64,000 nt of DNA from Streptomyces iconiensis (GTDB taxonomy: Bacteria; Actinomycetota; Actinomycetes; Streptomycetales; Streptomycetaceae), in assembly GCF_028657195.3 (NCBI RefSeq), contig NZ_JANCPR020000027.1, forward strand, positions 62,001-126,000. Direction: 5' to 3'. The notes beneath the pieces were generated by a model. That model was not told where the DNA came from. It searched no databases and was given only the letters and a program-made list of their open reading frames with translations. Below are positions 35,688 to 43,381 of this stretch, piece after piece. Positions within the stretch are counted from its first letter, which is position 1. Every line of letters begins with the position of its first letter. Position numbers and translations under genes: made by a program.

Positions 35688-36821
35688 TCAGGCGCCGCGC
35701 GGAAAGACGGCGCTGACCTCGGTACCTCTCCTGTCCTCTCGCGGTAGGGCGACGCAGGAGCCACCCGCTTCGGCGGCCCGTCTGGCCATCGAGCGCAGTC
35801 CCGTACCGCCTCCCGGCGCGGGCTGCGGAGGCAGCCCGACGCCGTCGTCGCTGACGGTCAGGCGCACGTGCTGTGCATCCTGGACCAGCAGCACCTCGAT
35901 GCGGTGGGCGTGTGCGTGACGCAGCGCGTTGGCCAGTGCCTCGGTCGCGATCCGGTAGGCGACCGTCTGGACCGGCGGGGACAGGTCGAGGGGCCCGTCG
36001 GGCGCCTCAAGGGTGAGCCGGGGCCCGGCGGCGTGCAGTTCCTTGACCTTCAGCTCCAGCGCGTCGACAAGACCCGAACCCGCGAGCCCCGAAGGGGGCT
36101 CGTCGGCGATGACGCGGCGCATCTCACCGACCGCGCGTGCCGCCTCGGCCGCCGCGTCGGTGATGATCCGGTGCAGCCCCGGCTGGCCGGGTCTGCCGGG
36201 GGACTCCGGCTGGTCGGGCAGGAGCGAGGCGGCCGTGTCCAGCCGCAGCCGGATGGCGACGAGCGCCGGCCCGAGGTCGTCGTGCAGATCCCGTTTGAGG
36301 CGGTGGCGTTCCTCCTCACGAACGAGTTCCTCCCGCAGGGCCGTCTCCCTCGCGACCACGCGCCGTCGGCGTTCGGAACGGAGTGCGTCCACCGGCGCGA
36401 CCCCCGCGCGCCCGGTGCGTGAGACCGGCAGGAGCATGCCGACGAGCAGGCAGAGGCTCACGATGCTGATGAGCGGAACGGCGGCCGAGGCGCAGAGGAT
36501 GGCGCCGTACCACAGAAGTGTCGCGCCCTTACCGGGCGCCAGGCGGCCCAGCCGTCTTCGGCGGTCCGCGAGCAGTACGTAGAGCGGCAGCGCGAGGGCC
36601 GCGGGAAGGAGCGCGAGCGGCAGCCGCAGCACCTCCAGGCTGAGGCTCTCCCCCAGTACACCGCCCGGCAGTTGGGCCGCCGACATGTGTACGCCAGGAA
36701 ACAGCGCGTAGGCGACATAGAGCGTGCCGGCCGCCGTGAGCAGCTCCCGCCAAGAGGGACGGCGCAGCCGGACGGCGGTGTGCCCTGGTAGGTCAGCCAG
36801 GGGCACATTCAGCGGAAGCAT
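35688..36821 (-). CDS. Sensor histidine kinase (HisKA_3 type)
   Basis: About 377 aa. Four hydrophobic segments (about 27-42, 61-83, 99-114 and 117-132) precede a coiled linker, the HisKA_3 phosphorylation motif ERHRLKRDLHDDLGPAL (His180) and an HATPase domain with TEALANALRHAHA and DDGVGLPP. There is no large extracellular domain, so it probably senses within the membrane, as kinases linked to peptide-antibiotic exporters often do. The ATG at 36821 is preferred; an in-frame ATG at 36908 would add 29 residues without a ribosome site. Confidence 0.87.
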   Translation of the reverse strand: MLPLNVPLADLPGHTAVRLRRPSWRELLTAAGTLYVAYALFPGVHMSAAQLPGGVLGESLSLEVLRLPLALLPAALALPLYVLLADRRRRLGRLAPGKGATLLWYGAILCASAAVPLISIVSLCLLVGMLLPVSRTGRAGVAPVDALRSERRRRVVARETALREELVREEERHRLKRDLHDDLGPALVAIRLRLDTAASLLPDQPESPGRPGQPGLHRIITDAAAEAARAVGEMRRVIADEPPSGLAGSGLVDALELKVKELHAAGPRLTLEAPDGPLDLSPPVQTVAYRIATEALANALRHAHAHRIEVLLVQDAQHVRLTVSDDGVGLPPQPAPGGGTGLRSMARRAAEAGGSCVALPREDRRGTEVSAVFPRGA

Positions 36822-37119
36822 GCCGCCTACTGGTGGGGATTCGTTCCCACCTAACCTATTCGAATCGGTCACTGAACGCTTGTGAAAGTTCTCCCACAAA
36901 CTCCCCATGGGATCAGGCTATGTCGGTGACACTCCCGTTTGGACAGGCACCTTCCAGCCACAGGAGTCGCACGGCCGCACCTCACCCGTAGAAACCCCTA
37001 CCTCTGGTTCCGCTTGTCGGCGGCAGGGACAGCCTCGGGACAACCGGCCCACGCGCCCGGGAACCGGGCCGACCTAGCGTGAGCAGGTCAGTGGAACCGC
37101 GAGGGGCGGGGGGCCGGCG

Positions 37120-38283
37120 GTGCGGGTGGCGATCGTGGGTGCGGGCATCGGCGGGCTGGCAGCCGCCGTGGCGCTGTCGCGCCGTGGCATCGGCGTCGAG
37201 GTGTACGAGCAGGCCGCTGAGCTGCGCGAGGTCGGCGTCGGCATGCACCTGGCGCCCAACGGCAGCCGGGTGCTGCACCGTTGGGGACTGGCGGGCCGGC
37301 TGCGCGAGACCGCGGTACGGCCGGCCGCCCTGGAGGTACGGGACGGAGCGAACGGGAAGACTCTCTTCCGCCAGCCCATGGGCCGGAGCTGGGAGGCCGA
37401 ATTCGGTGCCCCGTACTACACCATCCATCGGGCGGATCTTCACGGGATCCTCGCGGAGCGGCTTCCACGCGGATGCCTGCACCTGCGGAACCGGCTGGTG
37501 GGATTCCGGGAGCAAGTGGACGGCGTCCGGCTTGAGTTCGCAGGTGGCGGGCGTGCGGAAGCGGACGTGCTGGTCGGGGCCGACGGGGTCAACTCGGCCG
37601 TACGGCGTGCCGTCGCGGGACCGGATTCAGCCGTCTTCTCGGGCCACAGCGCCGTACGGGGAACCGTACCGGCGGTAAGCCTTCCCCGTCTGCCCGCGCG
37701 CACGCTGTTCGTCTGGACCGGGGCCGCTTCCCGGCTGCTGTGCTATCCGGTCAGCGGCGGCGCGCTGTGGACCTATGTGGCCGTACTGCCCGACGCCGCG
37801 CCGCGCCGCGAGTCCTGGAGCGCGGTCGCCGGCCCGGCGGTGCTCGCCAGGGCGTTCCGTGGCTGGAACCGCGATGTCACCGCACTCGTGGAGGCGGCGG
37901 ACGAGGCGGGGTGCTGGGCGCTCCACGACCGCGAACCGCTGCCCTCGTGGACCAGAGGCCGCGTCACGCTGCTCGGCGACGCCGCGCACCCGATGCTGCC
38001 GCACCACGGACAGGGCGCCAGCCAGGCCATCGAGGACGGGGCCGCCCTGGCCCACTGTCTCGCCGCCGGGCCCACGGTGCCCAGCGCGCTGCTCGCTTAC
38101 GAGGCCGTACGGCGTGCCCACACCACCCGGGTCCAGCTCGGTGCCAGGGACGGCGGTTCGCTGCGGCTGCGCCCCTCGCCAGGCGCGGGCGGCGGAAGCG
38201 GCGCGGCCTCGCTCGTCCGGGACATCGACTGGATCCAACGGCACGACGTGGAACGGGTGTTCACACAGGAGAGGAGTGGATGA
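37120..38283 (+). CDS. FAD-dependent monooxygenase (salicylate-hydroxylase-like)
   Basis: 387 aa, class A flavoprotein monooxygenase. FAD motif VAIVGAGIGGLAAAVALSRRG, second FAD/NADPH motif DVLVGADGVNSAVRRAV near 150, and the ribityl-binding motif RVTLLGDAAHPMLPHHGQGASQAIEDGAALAHCL near 285-318. Such enzymes hydroxylate aromatic rings using NAD(P)H and O2. The substrate is unknown. The GTG at 37120 sits behind a G-rich stretch. Its stop overlaps the start of the next gene (ATGA), so it is tightly linked to a Tat-exported protein. Confidence 0.88.
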   Translation: MRVAIVGAGIGGLAAAVALSRRGIGVEVYEQAAELREVGVGMHLAPNGSRVLHRWGLAGRLRETAVRPAALEVRDGANGKTLFRQPMGRSWEAEFGAPYYTIHRADLHGILAERLPRGCLHLRNRLVGFREQVDGVRLEFAGGGRAEADVLVGADGVNSAVRRAVAGPDSAVFSGHSAVRGTVPAVSLPRLPARTLFVWTGAASRLLCYPVSGGALWTYVAVLPDAAPRRESWSAVAGPAVLARAFRGWNRDVTALVEAADEAGCWALHDREPLPSWTRGRVTLLGDAAHPMLPHHGQGASQAIEDGAALAHCLAAGPTVPSALLAYEAVRRAHTTRVQLGARDGGSLRLRPSPGAGGGSGAASLVRDIDWIQRHDVERVFTQERSG

Positions 38284-39188
38284 GGAAGATGAGAGAAGAG
38301 CGCAGGACCACACGTACAGAGGAGGGCCCGGCCCAAGTGGCCACGGGGCGCAGGAGTTTCCTGCGCACCTCGCTGGGAGCCGCAGCCGTCGTCGGGCTCG
38401 GCGCCGCCGCCACGGGCACGGCACACGCCGGGACCACCGCACGGGCCGCCGGCGCCCGGCAGGCCGCGGAAGCGCCCGAGGCGGCGCGTGTCGCCCGTAT
38501 CAGGCCGGGAGGCGACCCGGACTTCCCCGACGTGCCCGGCATGCTCGGGGACAGGAGGGCCAACGAGTTCTGGTACTGGTTCGACGAAGTGACGCTCTAC
38601 AAGCCGTCAGCCGAGATCAACGCCGCCTATGAGGCCATCGAGAAGTACATCCCCGGCGGCCTGGAGACCGGTATCCGCGACCTGTGGCTGAAGCTCAGCG
38701 GCGAGCCCGGCTACCCGGAGAACTACGCCGCGCACATGCGCCCCGTCGACAAGGCACTGCGCGTCCTGTCCAGGGCCCAGCTCGGCGTCGTGGACAGGTT
38801 CTACCGGCCCAGGGACATCCGGCTGACCGCGGCCTTCTCGTGGTTCGGACAGGGCGTGCTCTTCGACCCGCGCAGGGCCGAGGCGCACTCCCCCGTGCAC
38901 ACCATGAACTTCGCCCCCGGCATGGCACCGATCGGCTACCACGTGTGGCACGCCTACATGCGGGCCATGATGCTGCGCGGTATCGACGCCGGCCGCTGGG
39001 CCGCTCTCGCACCGCTCAACGGGTTCGCCTGGGCGGTGCAGTCGACGGCCAAGCCCAGCATGACCGAGGTGAGCAAGCCGCTGCCGGCCGCGAAGGTGGT
39101 GCGGCTGGCAGCGACCTGGCTCCCCCGGAGCGCGCGCCACCTGGACGGCGCGTTCAGGTCGATCCCCTATCCGGTGGGGATCGAGTGA
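38280..39188 (+). CDS. Tat-exported protein of unknown function
   Basis: 302 aa. A twin-arginine signal (GRRSFLRTSLGAAAVVGLGAAA, about residues 23-46) with cleavage likely after AHA is seen. The mature domain is rich in Trp, Tyr and Phe (EFWYWFDEVTLYKPS, LTAAFSWFGQGVLFDP, YHVWHAYMRAMMLRG) and looks folded, but I do not recognise the family. The Tat signal suggests export in a folded, perhaps cofactor-bound state. Overlap with the FAD monooxygenase gene suggests a shared pathway, although one product is cytosolic and the other exported. Confidence 0.75.
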   Translation: MRKMREERRTTRTEEGPAQVATGRRSFLRTSLGAAAVVGLGAAATGTAHAGTTARAAGARQAAEAPEAARVARIRPGGDPDFPDVPGMLGDRRANEFWYWFDEVTLYKPSAEINAAYEAIEKYIPGGLETGIRDLWLKLSGEPGYPENYAAHMRPVDKALRVLSRAQLGVVDRFYRPRDIRLTAAFSWFGQGVLFDPRRAEAHSPVHTMNFAPGMAPIGYHVWHAYMRAMMLRGIDAGRWAALAPLNGFAWAVQSTAKPSMTEVSKPLPAAKVVRLAATWLPRSARHLDGAFRSIPYPVGIE

Positions 39189-39248
39189 GCTACGGCGCCG
39201 ATGCCGGTGCCGACGGCAGCACGGGCACCGGCACCGGCACCGGCTGGA

Positions 39249-39659
39249 CTACAGCGTCAGCATCGCCCGCACCGGCACCCGGGAGTCCGAGAGCGGACGG
39301 ACGGCGATGCGCAGCAGAGCGAGCGCGTTGTCGTCGCCCGCGATGCGGTTGGCGCTGAGTTCGCCGCAGGTCAGGCAGTGGTGGATGAGCAGCCACTCCC
39401 CGTTCTGACGCACGGACAGACCCAGCGCCGCCATGCGCCCCCGGCACCCGGAGGCGCGGTCGCCCGGCACGCGCCGGTCGACATGGAGGCTGCTGAGGCA
39501 GTGCGGGCAGTGGTTGCGGTGTGCGGTTCCGGGCGCCGCCATGGGTACGTCGAGCCGGCAGCCGACGCATCTGAAGGCGTCGCCCCGCTCACCGGGCAGC
39601 GCGTGTGCGCGCTCCTTGCGCCGCTGCGGGCGCACGGAGCGTGCGTGTCTTCTCGCCAT
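39249..39659 (-). CDS. RNHCP-type zinc-ribbon protein 1
   Basis: 136 aa. After a basic N terminus it shows FRCVGC, RNHCPHCL and HHCLTCGELSANRIAGDDN, with Cys pairs suited to bind zinc, and the RNHCP signature. The function of the family is not established. The ATG start at 39659 lies 1 nt after the stop of the paralogous gene, so they form an operon. Confidence 0.82.
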   Translation of the reverse strand: MARRHARSVRPQRRKERAHALPGERGDAFRCVGCRLDVPMAAPGTAHRNHCPHCLSSLHVDRRVPGDRASGCRGRMAALGLSVRQNGEWLLIHHCLTCGELSANRIAGDDNALALLRIAVRPLSDSRVPVRAMLTL

Positions 39660-39660
39660 G

Positions 39661-40008
39661 TCACACCTCGCCGAACACTTCGAGCGGGAACGGCGGTTGG
39701 GCCAGCGGACGCACGGCCATCCTCATCAGGATGAGGTGGTTGTCGTCCGGTGAGACCGGGTTCGACGTCAGCTCGTCGCACCGCGTGCAGCGGTGGATGA
39801 CCATCCAGTCGCTGGTGCGCAGCACCGCGATGGCGATCGGCGTCATACGCGAGAGGCAGTCCGAAGGGCCGCCCTCGACGTGGTCGGTGACGTGCTGCGA
39901 GTGCAGGCAGCTCGGACAGTGGTTACGGCGCGCGCCGTCGGGTCCTGACAGGGTGACTGTGAGGCCGCAGCGTACGCAGGTGAAGGTGTTGGTCCGCAGA
40001 GTGGACAC
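39661..40008 (-). CDS. RNHCP-type zinc-ribbon protein 2
   Basis: 115 aa. FTCVRCGLTV, RRNHCPSCLHSQHV and HRCTRCDELTSNPVSPDDN repeat the pattern of its neighbour; the two are tandem paralogues of moderate identity. The GTG at 40008 has AAGGAG upstream. The gene is first in a two-gene operon. Zinc binding is inferred from the CxxC pairs; function is unknown. Confidence 0.82.
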   Translation of the reverse strand: MSTLRTNTFTCVRCGLTVTLSGPDGARRNHCPSCLHSQHVTDHVEGGPSDCLSRMTPIAIAVLRTSDWMVIHRCTRCDELTSNPVSPDDNHLILMRMAVRPLAQPPFPLEVFGEV

Positions 40009-40376
40009 CGGTGGACTCCTTGCTGGAGATCTGTCTTGGGGCAGCAAGGGAGCGCCGAGCGGTCCTCGGTATCGTGTTCCGGCTCAGTCGGGACCGCGCG
40101 TCGCCGGAGGGGCGGTCGCGTGAGCTCGGAGAGGCGCGCTCGGCGCTTGCCGGAACATCAACACCTGCGTTTCCAGGGCGCGAACGCCCGATAGTCCGGC
40201 TGCCGGAGATGGCAGACCGGTGGTTCTCACGATTCACCGGTACCGTAACAATCCGCCGCCGAGGCCCGCCAAGGGTTTTTCTCCGCCGCCCCCTGCCCGG
40301 TCCTGCCCCGCCCCCGCGCATGTACGCGCACTCCACGCGAACGACGCGGGCCCGTACGCATGCCTACGCTGCCCCC
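40009..40376. other. Divergent intergenic region
   Basis: 368 bp between the RNHCP operon and the methyltransferase-like gene. It must hold promoters for both. I see no gene or clear operator in it. Confidence 0.45.
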
Positions 40377-41117
40377 ATGCTGACTCCACCTGCCACGCCT
40401 GTGACGGTCGACCGGCGCGAGGGCCCCTACGGCGAAGTGGTGCTGCGGCGGCGCGGCACCCACTCGGCGGCCGGCGAGGTCTTCGAGATCATCGCCAACG
40501 GCTGCTTCCTCATGGACACTTCCGACGGCCGCTCCGAACGCCTCCTCGTACGCGCCGCACTCACCGCGCTCGATGAGCAGAACGGAGAGGACCTGCCCGC
40601 TGGGCCGGGCGGCAGGCGGGCGCCGCATGTGCTGATCGGCGGCCTCGGCATCGGCTTCTCGCTGGCCGAGGCGGCGCGCGAACCCCGTTGGGCGCGCGTG
40701 ACCGTGGTCGAGCGCGAGCCCGCGATCCTGGACTGGCACCGCGAGGGCCCCCTGTCGCCGTACTCCGGCGAGGCGCTGGCCGACCCGCGTACGGAACTGG
40801 TGCGGGCCGACCTCCTCGCGTACGTACGCGAGGCGCCCGCTGCCGGCCGCCGCTTCGACGCGCTGTGCCTCGACATCGACAACGGCCCCGACTGGACCGT
40901 CACCGAGGAGAACTCCTCCCTCTACTCGCCCACCGGGCTCGCGGCCTGCCGCGAGGCGCTCGCACCGGGCGGCGTACTGGCCGTCTGGTCGGCCCGGCCG
41001 TCGCCCGTATTCGAGAATTCCCTGCGGAATGAGGGGTTCTGCCGCGTTAGGACCGAAGAGATCCACGTCGCCCGAGGCGTCCCCGACGTGGTCCACTTCG
41101 CAGTACGACCGGCGTAG
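40377..41117 (+). CDS. Spermidine-synthase-like / SAM-dependent methyltransferase-fold protein
   Basis: 246 aa. Rossmann motif HVLIGGLGIGFSLAEAA, acidic loop VTVVEREPAILDWHREG, a DALCLDIDNGPDW segment and EALAPGGVLAVWSA follow the spermidine-synthase layout. The polyamine-synthase catalytic Asp is replaced by the DIDNGPDW segment, so aminopropyl transfer is uncertain. It is probably cytosolic. The ATG at 40377 is the first start after a low-complexity stretch. It is followed by a two-component operon on the same strand. Confidence 0.75.
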   Translation: MLTPPATPVTVDRREGPYGEVVLRRRGTHSAAGEVFEIIANGCFLMDTSDGRSERLLVRAALTALDEQNGEDLPAGPGGRRAPHVLIGGLGIGFSLAEAAREPRWARVTVVEREPAILDWHREGPLSPYSGEALADPRTELVRADLLAYVREAPAAGRRFDALCLDIDNGPDWTVTEENSSLYSPTGLAACREALAPGGVLAVWSARPSPVFENSLRNEGFCRVRTEEIHVARGVPDVVHFAVRPA

Positions 41118-41188
41118 CCGAGGCGCGCGGCAGGCCCTTACGCTGCTGTGCGAAGAAAGCCGGAGAGAGCCAGCAGGGGCGGGGCCGC

Positions 41189-42001
41189 ATGGACCACAAG
41201 AACACCACTCAGACACCTGGCGGTTCAGCCGCCGCCAGCACCCCTGGCGCCCAGCGTCGCATCCTGGTCGTGGAGGACGATCCGACCATCGTGGATGCCA
41301 TAGCCCGCAGGCTGCGCGCCGAGGGTTTCCAGGTCCAGACGGCGGGAGACGGGCCCGCCGCCGTGGACACCGCGGAGGCGTGGCAGCCCGATCTGCTGGT
41401 CCTGGACATCATGCTGCCGGGCTTCGACGGCCTGGAGGTCTGCCGCAGGGTCCAGGCACAGCGCCCCGTACCGGTGCTGATGCTCACCGCGCGGGACGAC
41501 GAGACCGACATGCTCGTCGGCCTCGGTGTGGGCGCCGACGACTACATGACCAAGCCGTTCTCCATGCGCGAGGTCGCGGCCCGTGTGCACGTGCTGCTGC
41601 GCCGCGTCGAGCGGGCCACGCTGGCGGCGCACACGCCCCGCAGCGGGATACTCCGGCTCGGCGAGCTGGAGATCGACCACGCGCAGCGCCGGGTGCGGGT
41701 CACGGGTGAGGACGTGCATCTGACGCCGACCGAGTTCGACCTGCTGGTCTGCCTGGCGCACTCGCCGCGCGCCGTGCTCTCGCGCGAGCAGCTGCTGGCC
41801 GAGGTGTGGGACTGGGCCGACGCCTCGGGCACGCGCACGGTCGACAGCCACATCAAGGCGCTGCGGCGCAAGATCGGTGCCGAGCGCATCCGCACGGTGC
41901 ACGGCGTCGGGTACGCGCTGGAGACCCCCGCACCCGGCACGCCCGGCGCGCCAGGAGCACAGCCGACGCCGGTGACGGGCGCAGCCGTCGAGGGCTCCTG
42001 A
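41189..42001 (+). CDS. OmpR-type response regulator
   Basis: 270 aa. Receiver domain with VVEDDP at 28-32, phospho-acceptor Asp73 in LLVLDIMLPG and Lys in YMTKPFSMRE. The C-terminal winged helix runs LTPTEFDLLVCLAHSPRAVLSREQLLAEVWDW...RTVDSHIKALRRKIG. A Pro/Gly-rich tail ends the protein. The ATG is at 41189. It is paired with the histidine kinase 23 nt downstream. From memory, a two-component pair also precedes the 2-oxoglutarate dehydrogenase gene in S. coelicolor. Confidence 0.93.
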   Translation: MDHKNTTQTPGGSAAASTPGAQRRILVVEDDPTIVDAIARRLRAEGFQVQTAGDGPAAVDTAEAWQPDLLVLDIMLPGFDGLEVCRRVQAQRPVPVLMLTARDDETDMLVGLGVGADDYMTKPFSMREVAARVHVLLRRVERATLAAHTPRSGILRLGELEIDHAQRRVRVTGEDVHLTPTEFDLLVCLAHSPRAVLSREQLLAEVWDWADASGTRTVDSHIKALRRKIGAERIRTVHGVGYALETPAPGTPGAPGAQPTPVTGAAVEGS

Positions 42002-42024
42002 AGGGCACGGAGGAGGGCGGCGAG

Positions 42025-43155
42025 GTGTCCGCTTCCGTGGTCAGGTGCCGGCGCGCTGCGGCGCGGTGGTGCGCCGGCCAGTGGGACAGGTTCTGGGAGG
42101 CGCTGCGCCCCCTGGACCCGTACCGCTCGGTCAAGGCGGCGCTGGGCGCGCTGGTGATCGTCAGCGTGGTGATCACCACGCTGCTCGCGCTGTTCGCCGT
42201 GCAGTCGGCGACGGAGCTGCGGGTGATCACCATCATCTCGATCGTCGCCTCGCTGCTGATCACCCAGTTCGTCGCGCAGTCGCTGACCGCGCCGCTGGAC
42301 GAGATGACGGACGCGGCCAAGGCGATGGCGCACGGCGACTACTCGCGCAGGGTGCGGGGAGGACGGCGGGACGAGTTCGGGGAGCTGGCGGAGACCTTCA
42401 ACCACATGGCGGCCGACCTGGAGGCCGTCGACCAGCACCGCAAGGAGCTGGTCGCCAATGTGTCGCACGAGCTGCGCACCCCCATAGCGGCGCTCCGCGC
42501 GGTGCTGGAGAACGTCGTGGACGGCGTCTCCGAGGCCGATCCGGAGACGATGCGCACGGCGCTGTCGCAGACCGAGCGCCTCGGCCGGCTCGTGGACCAT
42601 CTGCTGGACCTCTCGCGCCTCGACAACGGCGTGGTGCCGCTGCGCTCGCGCCGCTTCGAGGTCTGGCCGTACCTGGCGGGCGTGCTCAAGGAGGCCAACA
42701 TGAGCAAGGGCTCGGGCCACGCGCGTACGGACGTCCATCTGCACCTGGACGTCTCCCCGCCCGAGCTGACCGCATACGCCGACCCCGAACGGCTCCACCA
42801 GGTCGTCGCCAACCTGATCGACAACGCGGTCAAGCACAGCCCGCAGCACGGCCGCGTCACCATCAGGGCCCGACCGGGCGAGAGCGCGCAGGAGCGGGGC
42901 AGCCTGGAAGTCGACGTGCTCGACGAGGGGCCGGGCATCCCCGAGTCGGAGCGGCTGCGGGTCTTCGAGCGCTTCAGCCGCACGCAGAGCGCGGAGCGGG
43001 TGCGCGAGGGCGGCGGGACGGGCGGCACGGGGCTGGGCCTCGCCATCGCACGCTGGGCCGTCGATCTGCACGGCGGCTTGATCAGGGTGGCCGAATCGCC
43101 CCGGGGCTGCCGGATCCAGGTCACGCTTCCGGGAGAGCCGCCCTTGCCAGGTTGA
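42025..43155 (+). CDS. Sensor histidine kinase (HAMP, HisKA)
   Basis: 376 aa. Two membrane segments (about 39-59 and 66-86) are separated by a very short loop, so there is no extracellular sensor domain. HAMP (87-138) is followed by HisKA with His148 in VSHELRTP and HATPase motifs NLIDNAVKHSP, DEGPGIP and GGTGLGLAIARW. The GTG at 42025 follows AGGAGGG. It is the cognate kinase of the OmpR-type regulator and lies 226 bp upstream of kgd. Confidence 0.92.
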   Translation: MSASVVRCRRAAARWCAGQWDRFWEALRPLDPYRSVKAALGALVIVSVVITTLLALFAVQSATELRVITIISIVASLLITQFVAQSLTAPLDEMTDAAKAMAHGDYSRRVRGGRRDEFGELAETFNHMAADLEAVDQHRKELVANVSHELRTPIAALRAVLENVVDGVSEADPETMRTALSQTERLGRLVDHLLDLSRLDNGVVPLRSRRFEVWPYLAGVLKEANMSKGSGHARTDVHLHLDVSPPELTAYADPERLHQVVANLIDNAVKHSPQHGRVTIRARPGESAQERGSLEVDVLDEGPGIPESERLRVFERFSRTQSAERVREGGGTGGTGLGLAIARWAVDLHGGLIRVAESPRGCRIQVTLPGEPPLPG

Positions 43156-43381
43156 CGTAGGGTCGCTGGTGAGGCCCACGTGGACGTGGGATGAGGGATG
43201 TGTGGTCGCGGAATCACGTCAAAACCGTTGGTGATTCCCGCCAAATCCGGGGCCGAAACCGCGCTTCTGATGTGACTTAGGTGACCAAGGGGCGGCCCGG
43301 ACTCCACCAATCGTCCGGAGAGGCGTAGCCTTTATTTCCGCTGTCCACCACCTAAGGAAGCGGAAGAGGGCGGTTGCCGCC

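Noticed and set aside
36822..36908. Longer N terminus for the histidine kinase from the ATG at 36908
   Set aside because: No ribosome site in front of it, and the extra residues show no membrane or domain character.
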